A DNA stretch of 6,167 nt from Chromatiaceae bacterium (GCA_012962365.1 DTXR01000300.1:1-6167), one strand, 5' to 3'. Shown: positions 1 through 5,981, counted from the first letter of the stretch. Translations and numbers: made by a program. The notes: generated by a model from the letters alone, not told the origin.

Positions 1-37
1 AGAGCATTAGGTAAAAAATAATCTAAGTTCTAGAATA

Positions 38-79
38 TCTTAAGGGGAGTTCTAATAATTATTAGAACTCCCCTTAAGA
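38..79. repeat. 42-bp perfect palindrome (inverted repeat, no spacer)
   Basis: The two 21-nt arms (38-58 and 59-79) are exact reverse complements. The left arm contains TTAAGGGGAGTTC, the right arm GAACTCCCCTTAA, and the centre reads TAATAATTATTA. As RNA it would form a long hairpin with a GC-rich middle. No T-run follows on the plus strand. On the minus strand the sequence after the stem is AT-rich, with a T6 run about 20 nt further on, so it is not a textbook terminator in either direction. It could be a terminator for a gene left of the window, an mRNA-stabilising hairpin, or a dispersed palindromic element. The repeat is certain; its function is not. Confidence 0.9.
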
Positions 80-89
80 CACAAGAAAC

Positions 90-130
90 AAGCACCCTGT
101 TCTACCAACATTACAAAAAATCGGGTGCTT
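90..130. repeat. 8-bp inverted repeat with 25-nt loop in the cytochrome leader
   Basis: AAGCACCC (90-97) is the exact reverse complement of GGGTGCTT (123-130), separated by 25 nt of A-rich sequence. It lies between the 42-bp palindrome and the diheme cytochrome gene, about 73 nt before the start codon. It could be a weak hairpin in the 5' leader, a half-site pair for a regulator, or chance. On the minus strand the second arm is followed by a T-rich stretch, which allows a weak terminator reading in that direction. No known riboswitch was recognised. Confidence 0.4.
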
Positions 131-188
131 ACAATTCATCAAAAGCAGGGACGCAACACTTGAATTTAACTACAGCAACCCACAACCC

Positions 189-194
189 AGGGGG
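189..194 (+). promoter_or_regulatory. Ribosome binding site of the diheme cytochrome c gene
   Basis: AGGGGG ends 9 nt before the ATG at 204. This strong purine-rich Shine-Dalgarno supports that ATG over the internal ATG at codon 15 (246). Confidence 0.75.
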
Positions 195-203
195 ATACTT
201 TTC

Positions 204-974
204 ATGCACAGAAAAGCGCTTCAGCGTTCATACATCCGTCCTTTGATGCAAGGAGCCATAGGTATCCTGTCCGGGCTTTCCGTGTTTGGCTTGTCACAGC
301 CCTCTTTTGCAGAAGACGAAAAACGTCTGTTTGAATTCGAGGAAGCCATCAAGCTGACTCCTGACGTGGATAATGGAAAACGACTCTACAAGGCCAGTTG
401 CATCACCTGCCACGGTCCGGAAGGCTGGGGTGTCCCGGGCAGTGGCTATCCACAAATTGCGGGACAACTGAAAAACGTGGTAATCAAGCAACTCGCGGAT
501 TTCCGCGCAGGCAACAGAGACAACCCCATCATGCGGGCATTTTCCTCTCGCAACTCTCTGGGCAGCGCTCAGGCAATCGCCGATGTGGCAGCTTATGTGG
601 CCAGCATGCCAATGACGCCACATAATGAGCAAGGCTTTCCCCTGCGTCTTCAGGAAGGAAAGGTCATTTATGACAAGCTCTGCGCAGATTGCCATGGCGA
701 ACAAGGCGAAGGAGATCCAAAAGAACATGTCCCCCGTATACAGGGACAGCACTACAGTTATTTGTCACGCCAGTTTAACTGGATCCGTAATGGCCGTCGT
801 CGCAATAGTGATGAGAAAATGGTCAAGCAGATCAAGAATTTTACACCTCCCGAGCAGGTGGCCGTTCTTTCCTATGTAGCCAGCCTCAAACCCAAGAATG
901 TTGCTCCTCCCGGATGGCGTAACCGCGACTTTCATACGTTTGACCGGAGCTGGCGACCTATGAAAATTCGCTGA
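204..974 (+). CDS. Diheme class I cytochrome c, cytochrome c4-like, periplasmic
   Basis: The 256-residue product has a Sec signal peptide (hydrophobic core about 16-30, likely cleavage after SFA at residue 36). Two similar class I cytochrome domains follow, with heme motifs CITCH (66-70) and CADCH (160-164). Candidate distal Met ligands are M110 (in NPIM) and M206 (in DEKM), each before a YVAS helix typical of the family. Two tandem domains about 94 residues apart match cytochrome c4, a periplasmic carrier that in characterised bacteria passes electrons to terminal oxidases such as cbb3. Its electron donor and acceptor here are not shown. It is transcribed towards, and convergent with, the ankyrin/tetraheme cytochrome pair, which is a plausible functional neighbour. 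The start is supported by AGGGGG at 189-194. It could equally be annotated cytochrome c553-like; the diheme c-type assignment itself is firm. Confidence 0.93.
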   Translation: MHRKALQRSYIRPLMQGAIGILSGLSVFGLSQPSFAEDEKRLFEFEEAIKLTPDVDNGKRLYKASCITCHGPEGWGVPGSGYPQIAGQLKNVVIKQLADFRAGNRDNPIMRAFSSRNSLGSAQAIADVAAYVASMPMTPHNEQGFPLRLQEGKVIYDKLCADCHGEQGEGDPKEHVPRIQGQHYSYLSRQFNWIRNGRRRNSDEKMVKQIKNFTPPEQVAVLSYVASLKPKNVAPPGWRNRDFHTFDRSWRPMKIR

Positions 975-993
975 TTTTTTCTGCATCACGACG

Positions 994-1021
994 AAAAAGC
1001 CCCGCCAGTGCGGGGCTTTTT
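994..1021. terminator. Bidirectional rho-independent terminator between convergent genes
   Basis: A five-A run and GCCCCGC (999-1005) pair with GCGGGGC (1010-1016) and a five-T run, leaving a 4-nt loop. The hairpin is symmetrical, so it has a GC-rich stem followed by a U-run on either strand. It sits 19 nt after the cytochrome stop on the plus strand and 26 nt after the ankyrin stop on the minus strand, so it can end both converging transcripts. Confidence 0.92.
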
Positions 1022-1047
1022 CTTACCGAAAGAATGCTCCTGCTGCC

Positions 1048-1989
1048 CTACTTCGCACTTTCCAGAACATCCAGGCATTTGTGATCTCGGTATCCCCGTG
1101 CAATATCCATGACTGTCTTGCCAGCCTTGTTCTTGATCGAGGCATCCGCGCCTCTGGCGAGCAATATCTTTACGATTTCAGGCTCACGAACATCCACAGC
1201 CTCGGCCAATGCTGTGGTTCCATCCAGATCCTGGGCATTGATATCCGCGCCCTGCTGCAGTAGATAGGCCACCGCTTCGGCATTGCCACTCCCCGCAGCC
1301 CAGATCAGCACCGTCGCACCATCCTTGGAGCGTGCATTGACATCTGCCCCTGCCGCTACCAGATCCTTTGCTATTTTAATCCCCTTGTCGGCCTCCACCG
1401 CGTGGATCAAGGCCGTCTTTCCTTTCTTGTCAGCCAGATTGACCTTGGCATTGTGCTCAAGCAGCAATTTGACTGCATCGTCATGGCCATGAGCTGCAGC
1501 CAACATCAGTGGCGTACGCCCTTCCTTGTCGCGATCATTGGGGTCTGCACCGCGAAACAGCAATTGTTCCACCATCTCGGTAACCCCGTAGCGTGCCGTA
1601 AGCAACAATGCAGTTGTGCCTGCGCGTGTGCGTACGTTGAGGTCAGCTCCTCGCTCTATCAGCAGCGCCGTCACTTCCGGCGAATCGTTTTCCGCCGCCA
1701 GAGTGAGGGCTGTACAGTCGGCAACCGTCTTGCGATTCACATCGGCGCCATGGGACAGCAGTACCGATGTGGCTGCAAGGTTTCCATTTTCGGCAGCCAT
1801 CATCAAAGCTGTCTTGCCATATTTGTTGGCACTGTTCACGTCTGCGCCTTGAGCCAGCAGTTTCTCTATGGCTTCGACATCATCGACGATGGCTGACAAG
1901 CGCAGTTCTTTATTCAGTTCCGCTTCACCGGCCACCCCATTGAACGATGCCAGCAACAATAAAGCTCCCAGAAGTATTCGGAAATTCAT
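1048..1989 (-). CDS. Exported ankyrin-repeat protein
   Basis: The 313-residue product starts with a Sec-type signal (MNFRILLGALLLLASF, likely cleavage near GVA at residue 20), then consists almost wholly of ankyrin repeats. An N-terminal cap (about 28-56) is followed by seven full repeats at 57-89, 90-122, 123-155, 156-188, 189-222, 223-255 and 256-288, and a C-terminal cap at 289-313. The repeats show the consensus GxTALxxAA...LLxxGADVN; the one at 189-222 is 34 residues, one longer than the rest. Ankyrin repeats are protein-binding scaffolds, so a periplasmic partner is likely; no catalytic domain is visible. ATG 1989 is chosen for AGAGG 6 nt upstream. In-frame ATGs at 2016 and 2013 would add KQRKR before the same signal and remain possible. 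The gene follows the tetraheme cytochrome gene by 48 nt, so they are probably cotranscribed. The partner and function are unknown. Confidence 0.9.
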   Translation of the reverse strand: MNFRILLGALLLLASFNGVAGEAELNKELRLSAIVDDVEAIEKLLAQGADVNSANKYGKTALMMAAENGNLAATSVLLSHGADVNRKTVADCTALTLAAENDSPEVTALLIERGADLNVRTRAGTTALLLTARYGVTEMVEQLLFRGADPNDRDKEGRTPLMLAAAHGHDDAVKLLLEHNAKVNLADKKGKTALIHAVEADKGIKIAKDLVAAGADVNARSKDGATVLIWAAGSGNAEAVAYLLQQGADINAQDLDGTTALAEAVDVREPEIVKILLARGADASIKNKAGKTVMDIARGYRDHKCLDVLESAK

Positions 1990-1995
1990 CAGCAA

Positions 1996-2000
1996 CCTCT
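1996..2000 (-). promoter_or_regulatory. Ribosome binding site choosing the ankyrin gene start
   Basis: On the minus strand AGAGG lies 6 nt before the ATG at 1989. No comparable site precedes the ATG pair at 2016/2013, and the longest reading would need a TTG directly abutting the upstream stop codon. Confidence 0.6.
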
Positions 2001-2037
2001 TTCTCTGTTTCATCATCCGTCTGTCCGGCCAGGGCAA

Positions 2038-2586
2038 TCAAGCCTCTCCGGCTGCCTCCTCTTCATCTGGCTCGTCCGGCTCTTCATGGGCAATACCTTT
2101 GTGACAGTCGATACAGGTCTTGCCTTCATCCCGGGCTCGGCCATGCCGCTTGCGCGCGCTCCGATCCTGCTCTGCAAGATCCATGGCATCCCACTCATGG
2201 CAGGAACGGCACTCACGGGAATCCGTGGCCCTCATTTTGTCCCACACTCTGTTAGCCATGCCCCAGCGATGAGCTTCATATTTTTCAGGCGTATCGATCG
2301 TGCCAAGAATTTCATGCATGACATCCTTGTACGCCAACACCTTGGCGACCATTTTTGGACCAAATGACTTAGGCACATGGCAATCGGCACAAGTTGCCCG
2401 CACACCAGACGCGCTCTTGTAATGGACCGTTTCCTTCAATTCTTCCAGGTTGATCTTCATGGAATGGCAAGATGTGCAAAACACCATTTCATTGGTGGCA
2501 GACAGCCCCACATTGAAAAGGCCCGTAAATACGACACCCGCCAAGAAAATGATTATAGCCAGACCAAGGCTTACTCGTTTCGCCAC
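2038..2586 (-). CDS. NapC/NirT-type tetraheme cytochrome c, membrane-anchored quinol dehydrogenase
   Basis: The 182-residue product has one N-terminal membrane anchor (about 6-29) and a periplasmic domain with four heme motifs: CTSCH (37-41), CADCH (66-70), CRSCH (126-130) and CIDCH (158-162). Family landmarks include CTSCHSM, HYKSASGVRATCADCHVP, the MHE at 90-92, the ANRVW...SRECRSCH block and GKTCIDCHKGIAH, which fit NapC/NirT/TorC-type proteins better than NrfH. Such proteins oxidise menaquinol or ubiquinol and pass electrons to periplasmic reductases or other cytochromes. No reductase gene adjoins it here, so the acceptor is unknown; the convergent diheme cytochrome is a candidate. The C-terminus is an acidic tail (168-182, nine D/E in fifteen residues). 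The start is GTG, supported by a G6 run 6 nt upstream; the ATG at 2591 is out of frame and soon meets a stop. The ankyrin gene follows. Confidence 0.92.
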   Translation of the reverse strand: MAKRVSLGLAIIIFLAGVVFTGLFNVGLSATNEMVFCTSCHSMKINLEELKETVHYKSASGVRATCADCHVPKSFGPKMVAKVLAYKDVMHEILGTIDTPEKYEAHRWGMANRVWDKMRATDSRECRSCHEWDAMDLAEQDRSARKRHGRARDEGKTCIDCHKGIAHEEPDEPDEEEAAGEA

Positions 2587-2772
2587 AGCATACCCCCCAC
2601 TTGTTTCACTAAGACATCAAAAATGCAAGTTACCGACAGGCGCACTCTGCCTGCTGGCATCGATTGTCAGGATTTCTCTATGGAAATTCTCTGGCAAACC
2701 AAAATAAATGGTGATTGTTGAAAGCCTGAATTCTAGGATTCGGACTGCGGGCCATCCCCATGACCCTAGTTA
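2587..2772 (-). other. Intergenic region upstream of the tetraheme cytochrome gene
   Basis: This 186-bp spacer separates the dctM stop from the cytochrome start on the same strand. It is long enough to hold an independent promoter, but no convincing -35/-10 pair and no clear FNR-type site was found by eye. A short imperfect structure (CTAGG at 2733-2737 with CCTAG at 2765-2769) lies just after dctM but has no T-run, so it is not called a terminator. Confidence 0.4.
2593..2598 (-). promoter_or_regulatory. G-rich ribosome binding site supporting a GTG start
   Basis: On the minus strand a run of six G lies 6 nt before the GTG at 2586. The nearby ATG at 2591-2589 is in another frame and ends after six codons, so the GTG is the credible start of the tetraheme cytochrome. 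Confidence 0.6.
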
Positions 2773-4152
2773 TTATTCTCCATACACCACTTGTGGCAAC
2801 CAGGTTGCCAACTGTGGCCACCACGCCAGCATACCAAGCATGATGAGCTGTATGATGATATATGGTAACACACCGCGGTAGATTGCGCTCGTGGTGACTG
2901 CTGGCGGCGCTACACCACGCAGATAGAACAACGCAAAGCCAAAAGGTGGCGTCAGGAAAGAAGTCTGCAGATTTATAGCAATCATGATGCCCAGCCACAC
3001 AGGGTCCAGCCCCATTGCAAGCAGGATGGGACCAACGATGGGCACGACCACGAAGGTGATCTCGATGAAATCCAGGATGAAACCCAGCAGGAACATCAGC
3101 AGCATCACCACAGCAACGGCGCCGACGATACCACCTGGCAGGCTGGTCAGCAGTTCATTGACCCGCTCATCGCCACCGAAACCACGAAACACCAGGGAAA
3201 ACACCGCTGCCCCGATGAAGATCATGAAAACCATGCTGGTGACCTTGACCGTGGACTCCATCACCTCGCGCAGGGATGCCATGCTCAATTCCCGGCGCTG
3301 AGCGGCCAGCAATATGGCGCCCACGGCGCCCACGGAAGCCGCTTCGGTCGGTGTCGCCAGCCCACCGAGAATCGAGCCCAGCACCGCCACGATGAGCAAC
3401 AGGGGTGGCATCAATACGGTAAGCACCCGCCACCACAGGGCGGCTTGGTCCACCGTATCGACGGGTGCCGCAGGCAGTCGTTTGGGCTGAAAGAATGCCA
3501 CGCCCGTAAGATATAGCAGATACATGAGCACCAGCCCCAGCCCCGGGATCACCGCGCCCACGAACAAATCACCCACGGAGACGGTCTCCAGGTTCCAGAT
3601 GCCCATTTCCAGCTGTGCCTGCTGATAGGCTGATGACAACACATCCCCCAGCAATACCAGCACGATGGAAGGCGGAATGATCTGCCCCAGGGTACCGGAT
3701 GCGCAGATGGTGCCGGCCGCGATGGCGGGATCATAGTTGCGCTTGAGCATGGTAGGCAACGACAGCAACCCCATGGTCACTACCGTTGCCCCGACAATCC
3801 CCGTGCTGGCAGCGAGCAGCATACCGACCAGGGTCACAGAAATGCCCAGGCCACCACGCAGGCTACCAAACAGCGCCGCCATCGTATCGAGGAGGCTTTC
3901 CGCCACTTTCGAGCGCTCCAGCATCACCCCCATGAATACGAACAATGGCACGGCGATGAGCGTCTCGTTGGTCATGACGCCGTACAGACGGTTGGGCAAC
4001 GCCTGCAGAAAAGCATCGTCGAACAGCGCCGCCCATTCGCCCAGGAAAGCGAAGATCAGGGATACCCCACCCAGGGTGAAGGCCACCGGATAGCCCAGCA
4101 TCAGCACCAGGGCGACAACACCGAACAGGATGAAGGGCATCCATTCAGCCAT
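2773..4152 (-). CDS. dctM: TRAP transporter large permease subunit, DctM family (long FcbT3-like type)
   Basis: The 459-residue polytopic inner-membrane protein has about a dozen hydrophobic segments. DctM landmarks include LGYPVAFTLGG (19-29), GQIIPPS (156-162), TPTEAA (267-272) and a TPPFG motif (401-405). TRAP large subunits carry the ion-coupled transport path, importing organic acids or similar solutes with DctQ and a periplasmic DctP receptor. The extra segment around 172-195 (SSAYQQAQLEMGIWNLETVS) and the overall length resemble the mannitol/chloroaromatic-type (COG4664) branch rather than the shorter C4-dicarboxylate DctM; this is judged by recall, not alignment. The ATG at 4152 overlaps the dctQ stop by 8 nt, typical of translational coupling. 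A longer reading to 4197 lies inside dctQ and is rejected. No DctP gene is in the window, so the substrate is unknown. Confidence 0.92.
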   Translation of the reverse strand: MAEWMPFILFGVVALVLMLGYPVAFTLGGVSLIFAFLGEWAALFDDAFLQALPNRLYGVMTNETLIAVPLFVFMGVMLERSKVAESLLDTMAALFGSLRGGLGISVTLVGMLLAASTGIVGATVVTMGLLSLPTMLKRNYDPAIAAGTICASGTLGQIIPPSIVLVLLGDVLSSAYQQAQLEMGIWNLETVSVGDLFVGAVIPGLGLVLMYLLYLTGVAFFQPKRLPAAPVDTVDQAALWWRVLTVLMPPLLLIVAVLGSILGGLATPTEAASVGAVGAILLAAQRRELSMASLREVMESTVKVTSMVFMIFIGAAVFSLVFRGFGGDERVNELLTSLPGGIVGAVAVVMLLMFLLGFILDFIEITFVVVPIVGPILLAMGLDPVWLGIMIAINLQTSFLTPPFGFALFYLRGVAPPAVTTSAIYRGVLPYIIIQLIMLGMLAWWPQLATWLPQVVYGE

Positions 4153-4651
4153 GCTCGCCGCCACGAATGACCTGCAGGCTACGCAGCGCCAACGCAAGCC
4201 CCTGCAACAGCATGGCTAGGGGCATGAGCAACAGCAGGGTCTTGAGTATAAATACGCCGGGCAGCCCACCCGCTTCCCGTGAGCCTTCCATCACTTTCCA
4301 GGATTCGACGACGTATTCCCAACTGATCCAGAGAATGAAGCTCATGAGAGGAAACAGCAGTATCAGCGTACCCAGCAGATTCACCCACGCGCGCCCGCGC
4401 TCGCTGAACCTCTGGTAGAGGACATCCACGCGCACATGCCCGCCATGCTTCAGCGTATAGGCGGCCCCCAACATGAACACCAGGGCATGGAGATAGGTAG
4501 TGGATTCCTGCATGGCGATCCAGCCGGTATCCATCACATAGCGCAGCAGAACCACGCCGAAGGTAATCAACACCATCAGTAGCGTTCCCCAGGCGATGAG
4601 ACGCCCGGTAAATTCGGCCAGGGAGTCCAGTATGCGAATGAGCCTTTTCAA
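4145..4651 (-). CDS. dctQ: TRAP transporter small permease subunit, DctQ family
   Basis: The 168-residue protein has four membrane segments (about 18-38, 50-66, 90-112 and 132-155), the normal DctQ topology. The QESTTYLHALVF...YTLKHGGHVRVDV block (48-77) is a family signature, closest from memory to COG4665 small subunits. DctQ partners DctM in the inner membrane and is needed for TRAP uptake. The reading frame is closed by a TGA two codons upstream, and the next in-frame ATG is inside the first membrane helix (codon 26). This makes the TTG at 4651 the best start, although no good Shine-Dalgarno precedes it. It begins 19 nt after the DUF2782-type gene and ends inside the start of dctM, so the three are probably one transcript. 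The poor ribosome site suggests low or coupled translation. Confidence 0.88.
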   Translation of the reverse strand: MKRLIRILDSLAEFTGRLIAWGTLLMVLITFGVVLLRYVMDTGWIAMQESTTYLHALVFMLGAAYTLKHGGHVRVDVLYQRFSERGRAWVNLLGTLILLFPLMSFILWISWEYVVESWKVMEGSREAGGLPGVFILKTLLLLMPLAMLLQGLALALRSLQVIRGGEHG

Positions 4652-4670
4652 GAGTCAGTAAGGCAGTTTT

Positions 4671-4982
4671 CTACCAGCGGAAGAGCACCCATTGGGGCAC
4701 GACCAAGCTATTGGGATCATCTTCCTGGGTATCCATCTCACCATCGCCGTCCAGATCCATCAAATAGTATGGTGGGCCTTTCTGCGGCACGATCTTGACC
4801 ATATACAGCCGTCCGTTGATACGGTATTCATGGATGGTTCGCGAACCCTGTTGCCGGATGGTGACTTCCGGCTCCAGATCCTCTTCTCCTTCCTGAACCG
4901 TCGGCGGCGGTGGGGGTTCGTCTTCCGCCCAGACCAAAGGGACAGGCGCAAGCAGCAAACAGGCAAACAGTAGTGGCTTCAT
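4671..4982 (-). CDS. Small secreted DUF2782-type protein with acidic Ca-loop-like motif
   Basis: The 103-residue product has a Sec signal (MKPLLFACLLLAPVPLVWA, likely cleavage after residue 19). A proline- and acid-rich linker (20-39) follows, then a compact domain (about 40-103) with PEVTIRQQGSRTIHEYRING, MVKIVPQKGPPYYLMDLDGDGE and a WVLFRW terminus. This matches the DUF2782 family as remembered, a group of uncharacterised proteobacterial proteins often found near polA or thrB. Function is unknown; location is probably periplasmic. DLDGDGEMD (76-84) resembles an EF-hand loop, with D76, D78, D80 and D84 spaced as possible metal ligands, but no flanking helices are evident. The ATG at 4982 is chosen for AGGA 8 nt upstream and the clean signal peptide. 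An ATG at 4991 abuts AGG too closely, and the reading extended to 5177 adds 65 non-family-like residues. It lies between the LOG gene and dctQ. Confidence 0.85.
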   Translation of the reverse strand: MKPLLFACLLLAPVPLVWAEDEPPPPPTVQEGEEDLEPEVTIRQQGSRTIHEYRINGRLYMVKIVPQKGPPYYLMDLDGDGEMDTQEDDPNSLVVPQWVLFRW

Positions 4983-5176
4983 GGGCGGCATCCTGAAACA
5001 GTAAAATAGCATCTTCGATCCGTGAGTCCATCGGGGCATATAGCACAAGCGCCTGGTTCGTCCAGCTGTATGAAAAATCTCACCAGGCCTACGGGTATGG
5101 CTGCGATTTTTCGTTGCGTTATCCAAATCAATATTTGGCACTCTACACTCCCTTTGAACCCACGGATTCAGGATCA
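4983..5176 (-). other. Intergenic region between the LOG gene and the DUF2782-type gene
   Basis: The reading frame of the downstream gene stays open through this 194-bp gap, but the encoded residues are not family-like and no start in it has a good ribosome site. AGGA at 4994-4991 serves the ATG at 4982. No clear terminator follows the LOG stop, so readthrough from the LOG gene is possible. The length also allows a separate promoter, but none was identified with confidence. Confidence 0.4.
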
Positions 5177-5896
5177 TTATAACTCCAAAAGAATTTCCAG
5201 CTCGTCCGCCGATGGCTCGAAGCCGCGGCCGCCGTAATGATCGAAAATCGCCTGGACGATTTCCCGAGGTTCATCGCAGACCTGAATCAGGTCCATGTCT
5301 TCAGGGCTGATCGTGCCTCCTTCACACAGGCTGGTGCGGAACCAGTCCAGAAGACCACTCCAGAAGCTGCTTTCCACAAGGATAATGGGGATCCGGCGGC
5401 CCTTGCCGGTCTGCACCAGCGTTAGGCATTCCGCCAGCTCATCCAGGGTTCCGAAACCACCGGGAAGCACCACATAGGCTGATGCATATTTGATGAACAT
5501 CACTTTGCGCGCGAAAAAGTGCCTGTAGGTCAGCGAAACATCCTGATAGGGATTGGCCTGCTGCTCGTGGGGCAAGTGAATATTCAGGCCGATGCTGGGT
5601 GACTCGCCAGCAAAAGCCCCCTTGTTGGCTGCCTCCATGATGCCAGGACCCCCGCCACTGATCACCGAGAAGCCCGCATCCGAGAGCAGCCGGGAGACCT
5701 CCGCCGCCTTGGCATACCAGGGATGGTCTTGCGGCGTCCTGGCGGAACCGAAGATACTCACCGCCGGACGGATACGGCTGAGACGTTCAAAACCTTCCAC
5801 AAACTCCGCCATGATCTGGAAGACACGCCAGGACTCGCGGCTCAGCTCGGCGTTGGCGGCCGGGCTTTTCGGACGGCTGTGGGAAAAATCATTCAT
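5177..5896 (-). CDS. LOG-family protein (TIGR00730), probable nucleoside 5'-monophosphate phosphoribohydrolase
   Basis: The 239-residue cytosolic protein has a single Rossmann-like LOG domain (about 44-222) with an N-terminal helical extension. It carries GGGPGIMEAAN (81-91), FFARKVMF (127-134) and PGGFGTLDE (145-153); the last is the family's PGGxGTxxE catalytic and nucleotide-binding motif, here complete. LOG proteins, long misannotated as lysine decarboxylases, release the base from nucleoside 5'-monophosphates. Plant and some bacterial members activate cytokinins, while most bacterial members probably serve nucleotide turnover. The chosen ATG at 5896 gives a normal family length. A TTG at 5953 would add 19 residues unlike the family and is less likely, though the Shine-Dalgarno before 5896 is weak. 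It is divergent from rep with 66 bp between start codons and lies upstream of the DUF2782/TRAP genes. The true substrate is not determined. Confidence 0.9.
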   Translation of the reverse strand: MNDFSHSRPKSPAANAELSRESWRVFQIMAEFVEGFERLSRIRPAVSIFGSARTPQDHPWYAKAAEVSRLLSDAGFSVISGGGPGIMEAANKGAFAGESPSIGLNIHLPHEQQANPYQDVSLTYRHFFARKVMFIKYASAYVVLPGGFGTLDELAECLTLVQTGKGRRIPIILVESSFWSGLLDWFRTSLCEGGTISPEDMDLIQVCDEPREIVQAIFDHYGGRGFEPSADELEILLEL

Positions 5897-5952
5897 GTTC
5901 TGGCTCGCTGGGTTAGAATCTCCGCCCCGGTTATCTGGCGGTAAAGACCCCA

Positions 5953-5981
5953 ACTATAGGGCATGAACCATCTCAATCCAA
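5953..5981 (-). promoter_or_regulatory. Candidate sigma70-type promoter for the LOG gene
   Basis: On the minus strand TTGGAT (5981-5976) and TATAGT (5958-5953) are separated by 17 nt. The -10 matches consensus at five of six positions, the -35 at three of six. Transcription would begin near 5946, giving a leader of about 50 nt before the ATG at 5896. The -35 and part of the spacer lie inside the first codons of rep, so the two divergent genes would share regulatory DNA. This is a sequence match only. Confidence 0.35.

Noticed and set aside
294..752. Minus-strand 152-codon open frame opposite the diheme cytochrome gene
   Set aside because: It lies wholly antisense to a gene with two heme motifs and a signal peptide, and its translation shows no recognisable domain or ribosome site.
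1402..1896. Plus-strand 164-codon open frame inside the ankyrin gene
   Set aside because: It is the antisense shadow of the repeats; its cysteine- and histidine-rich translation reflects the repeat codons and matches no family known to me.
1048..1989. Tandem DNA repeat array in the ankyrin gene
   Set aside because: The periodicity is at the protein level; the 99-bp units have diverged too far at the DNA level to be a recent tandem repeat.
1990..2037. Extension of the ankyrin gene to a TTG abutting the tetraheme cytochrome stop
   Set aside because: The internal ATG at 1989 has AGAGG at proper spacing and begins a compact signal peptide. ATGs at 2016/2013 stay as alternatives.
2733..2769. Possible terminator after dctM (CTAGG/CCTAG arms)
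   Set aside because: The stem is short, the inner pairing competes with the outer arms, and there is no T-run.
4983..5177. 65-residue N-terminal extension of the DUF2782-type protein
   Set aside because: It would bury the signal peptide, has no family-like sequence, and the ATG at 4982 has a good ribosome site.
5892..5919. Possible rep promoter TTCATG-16-TAGAAT
   Set aside because: The -35 matches at only three positions and the spacing is off optimum; not strong enough to list as a feature.
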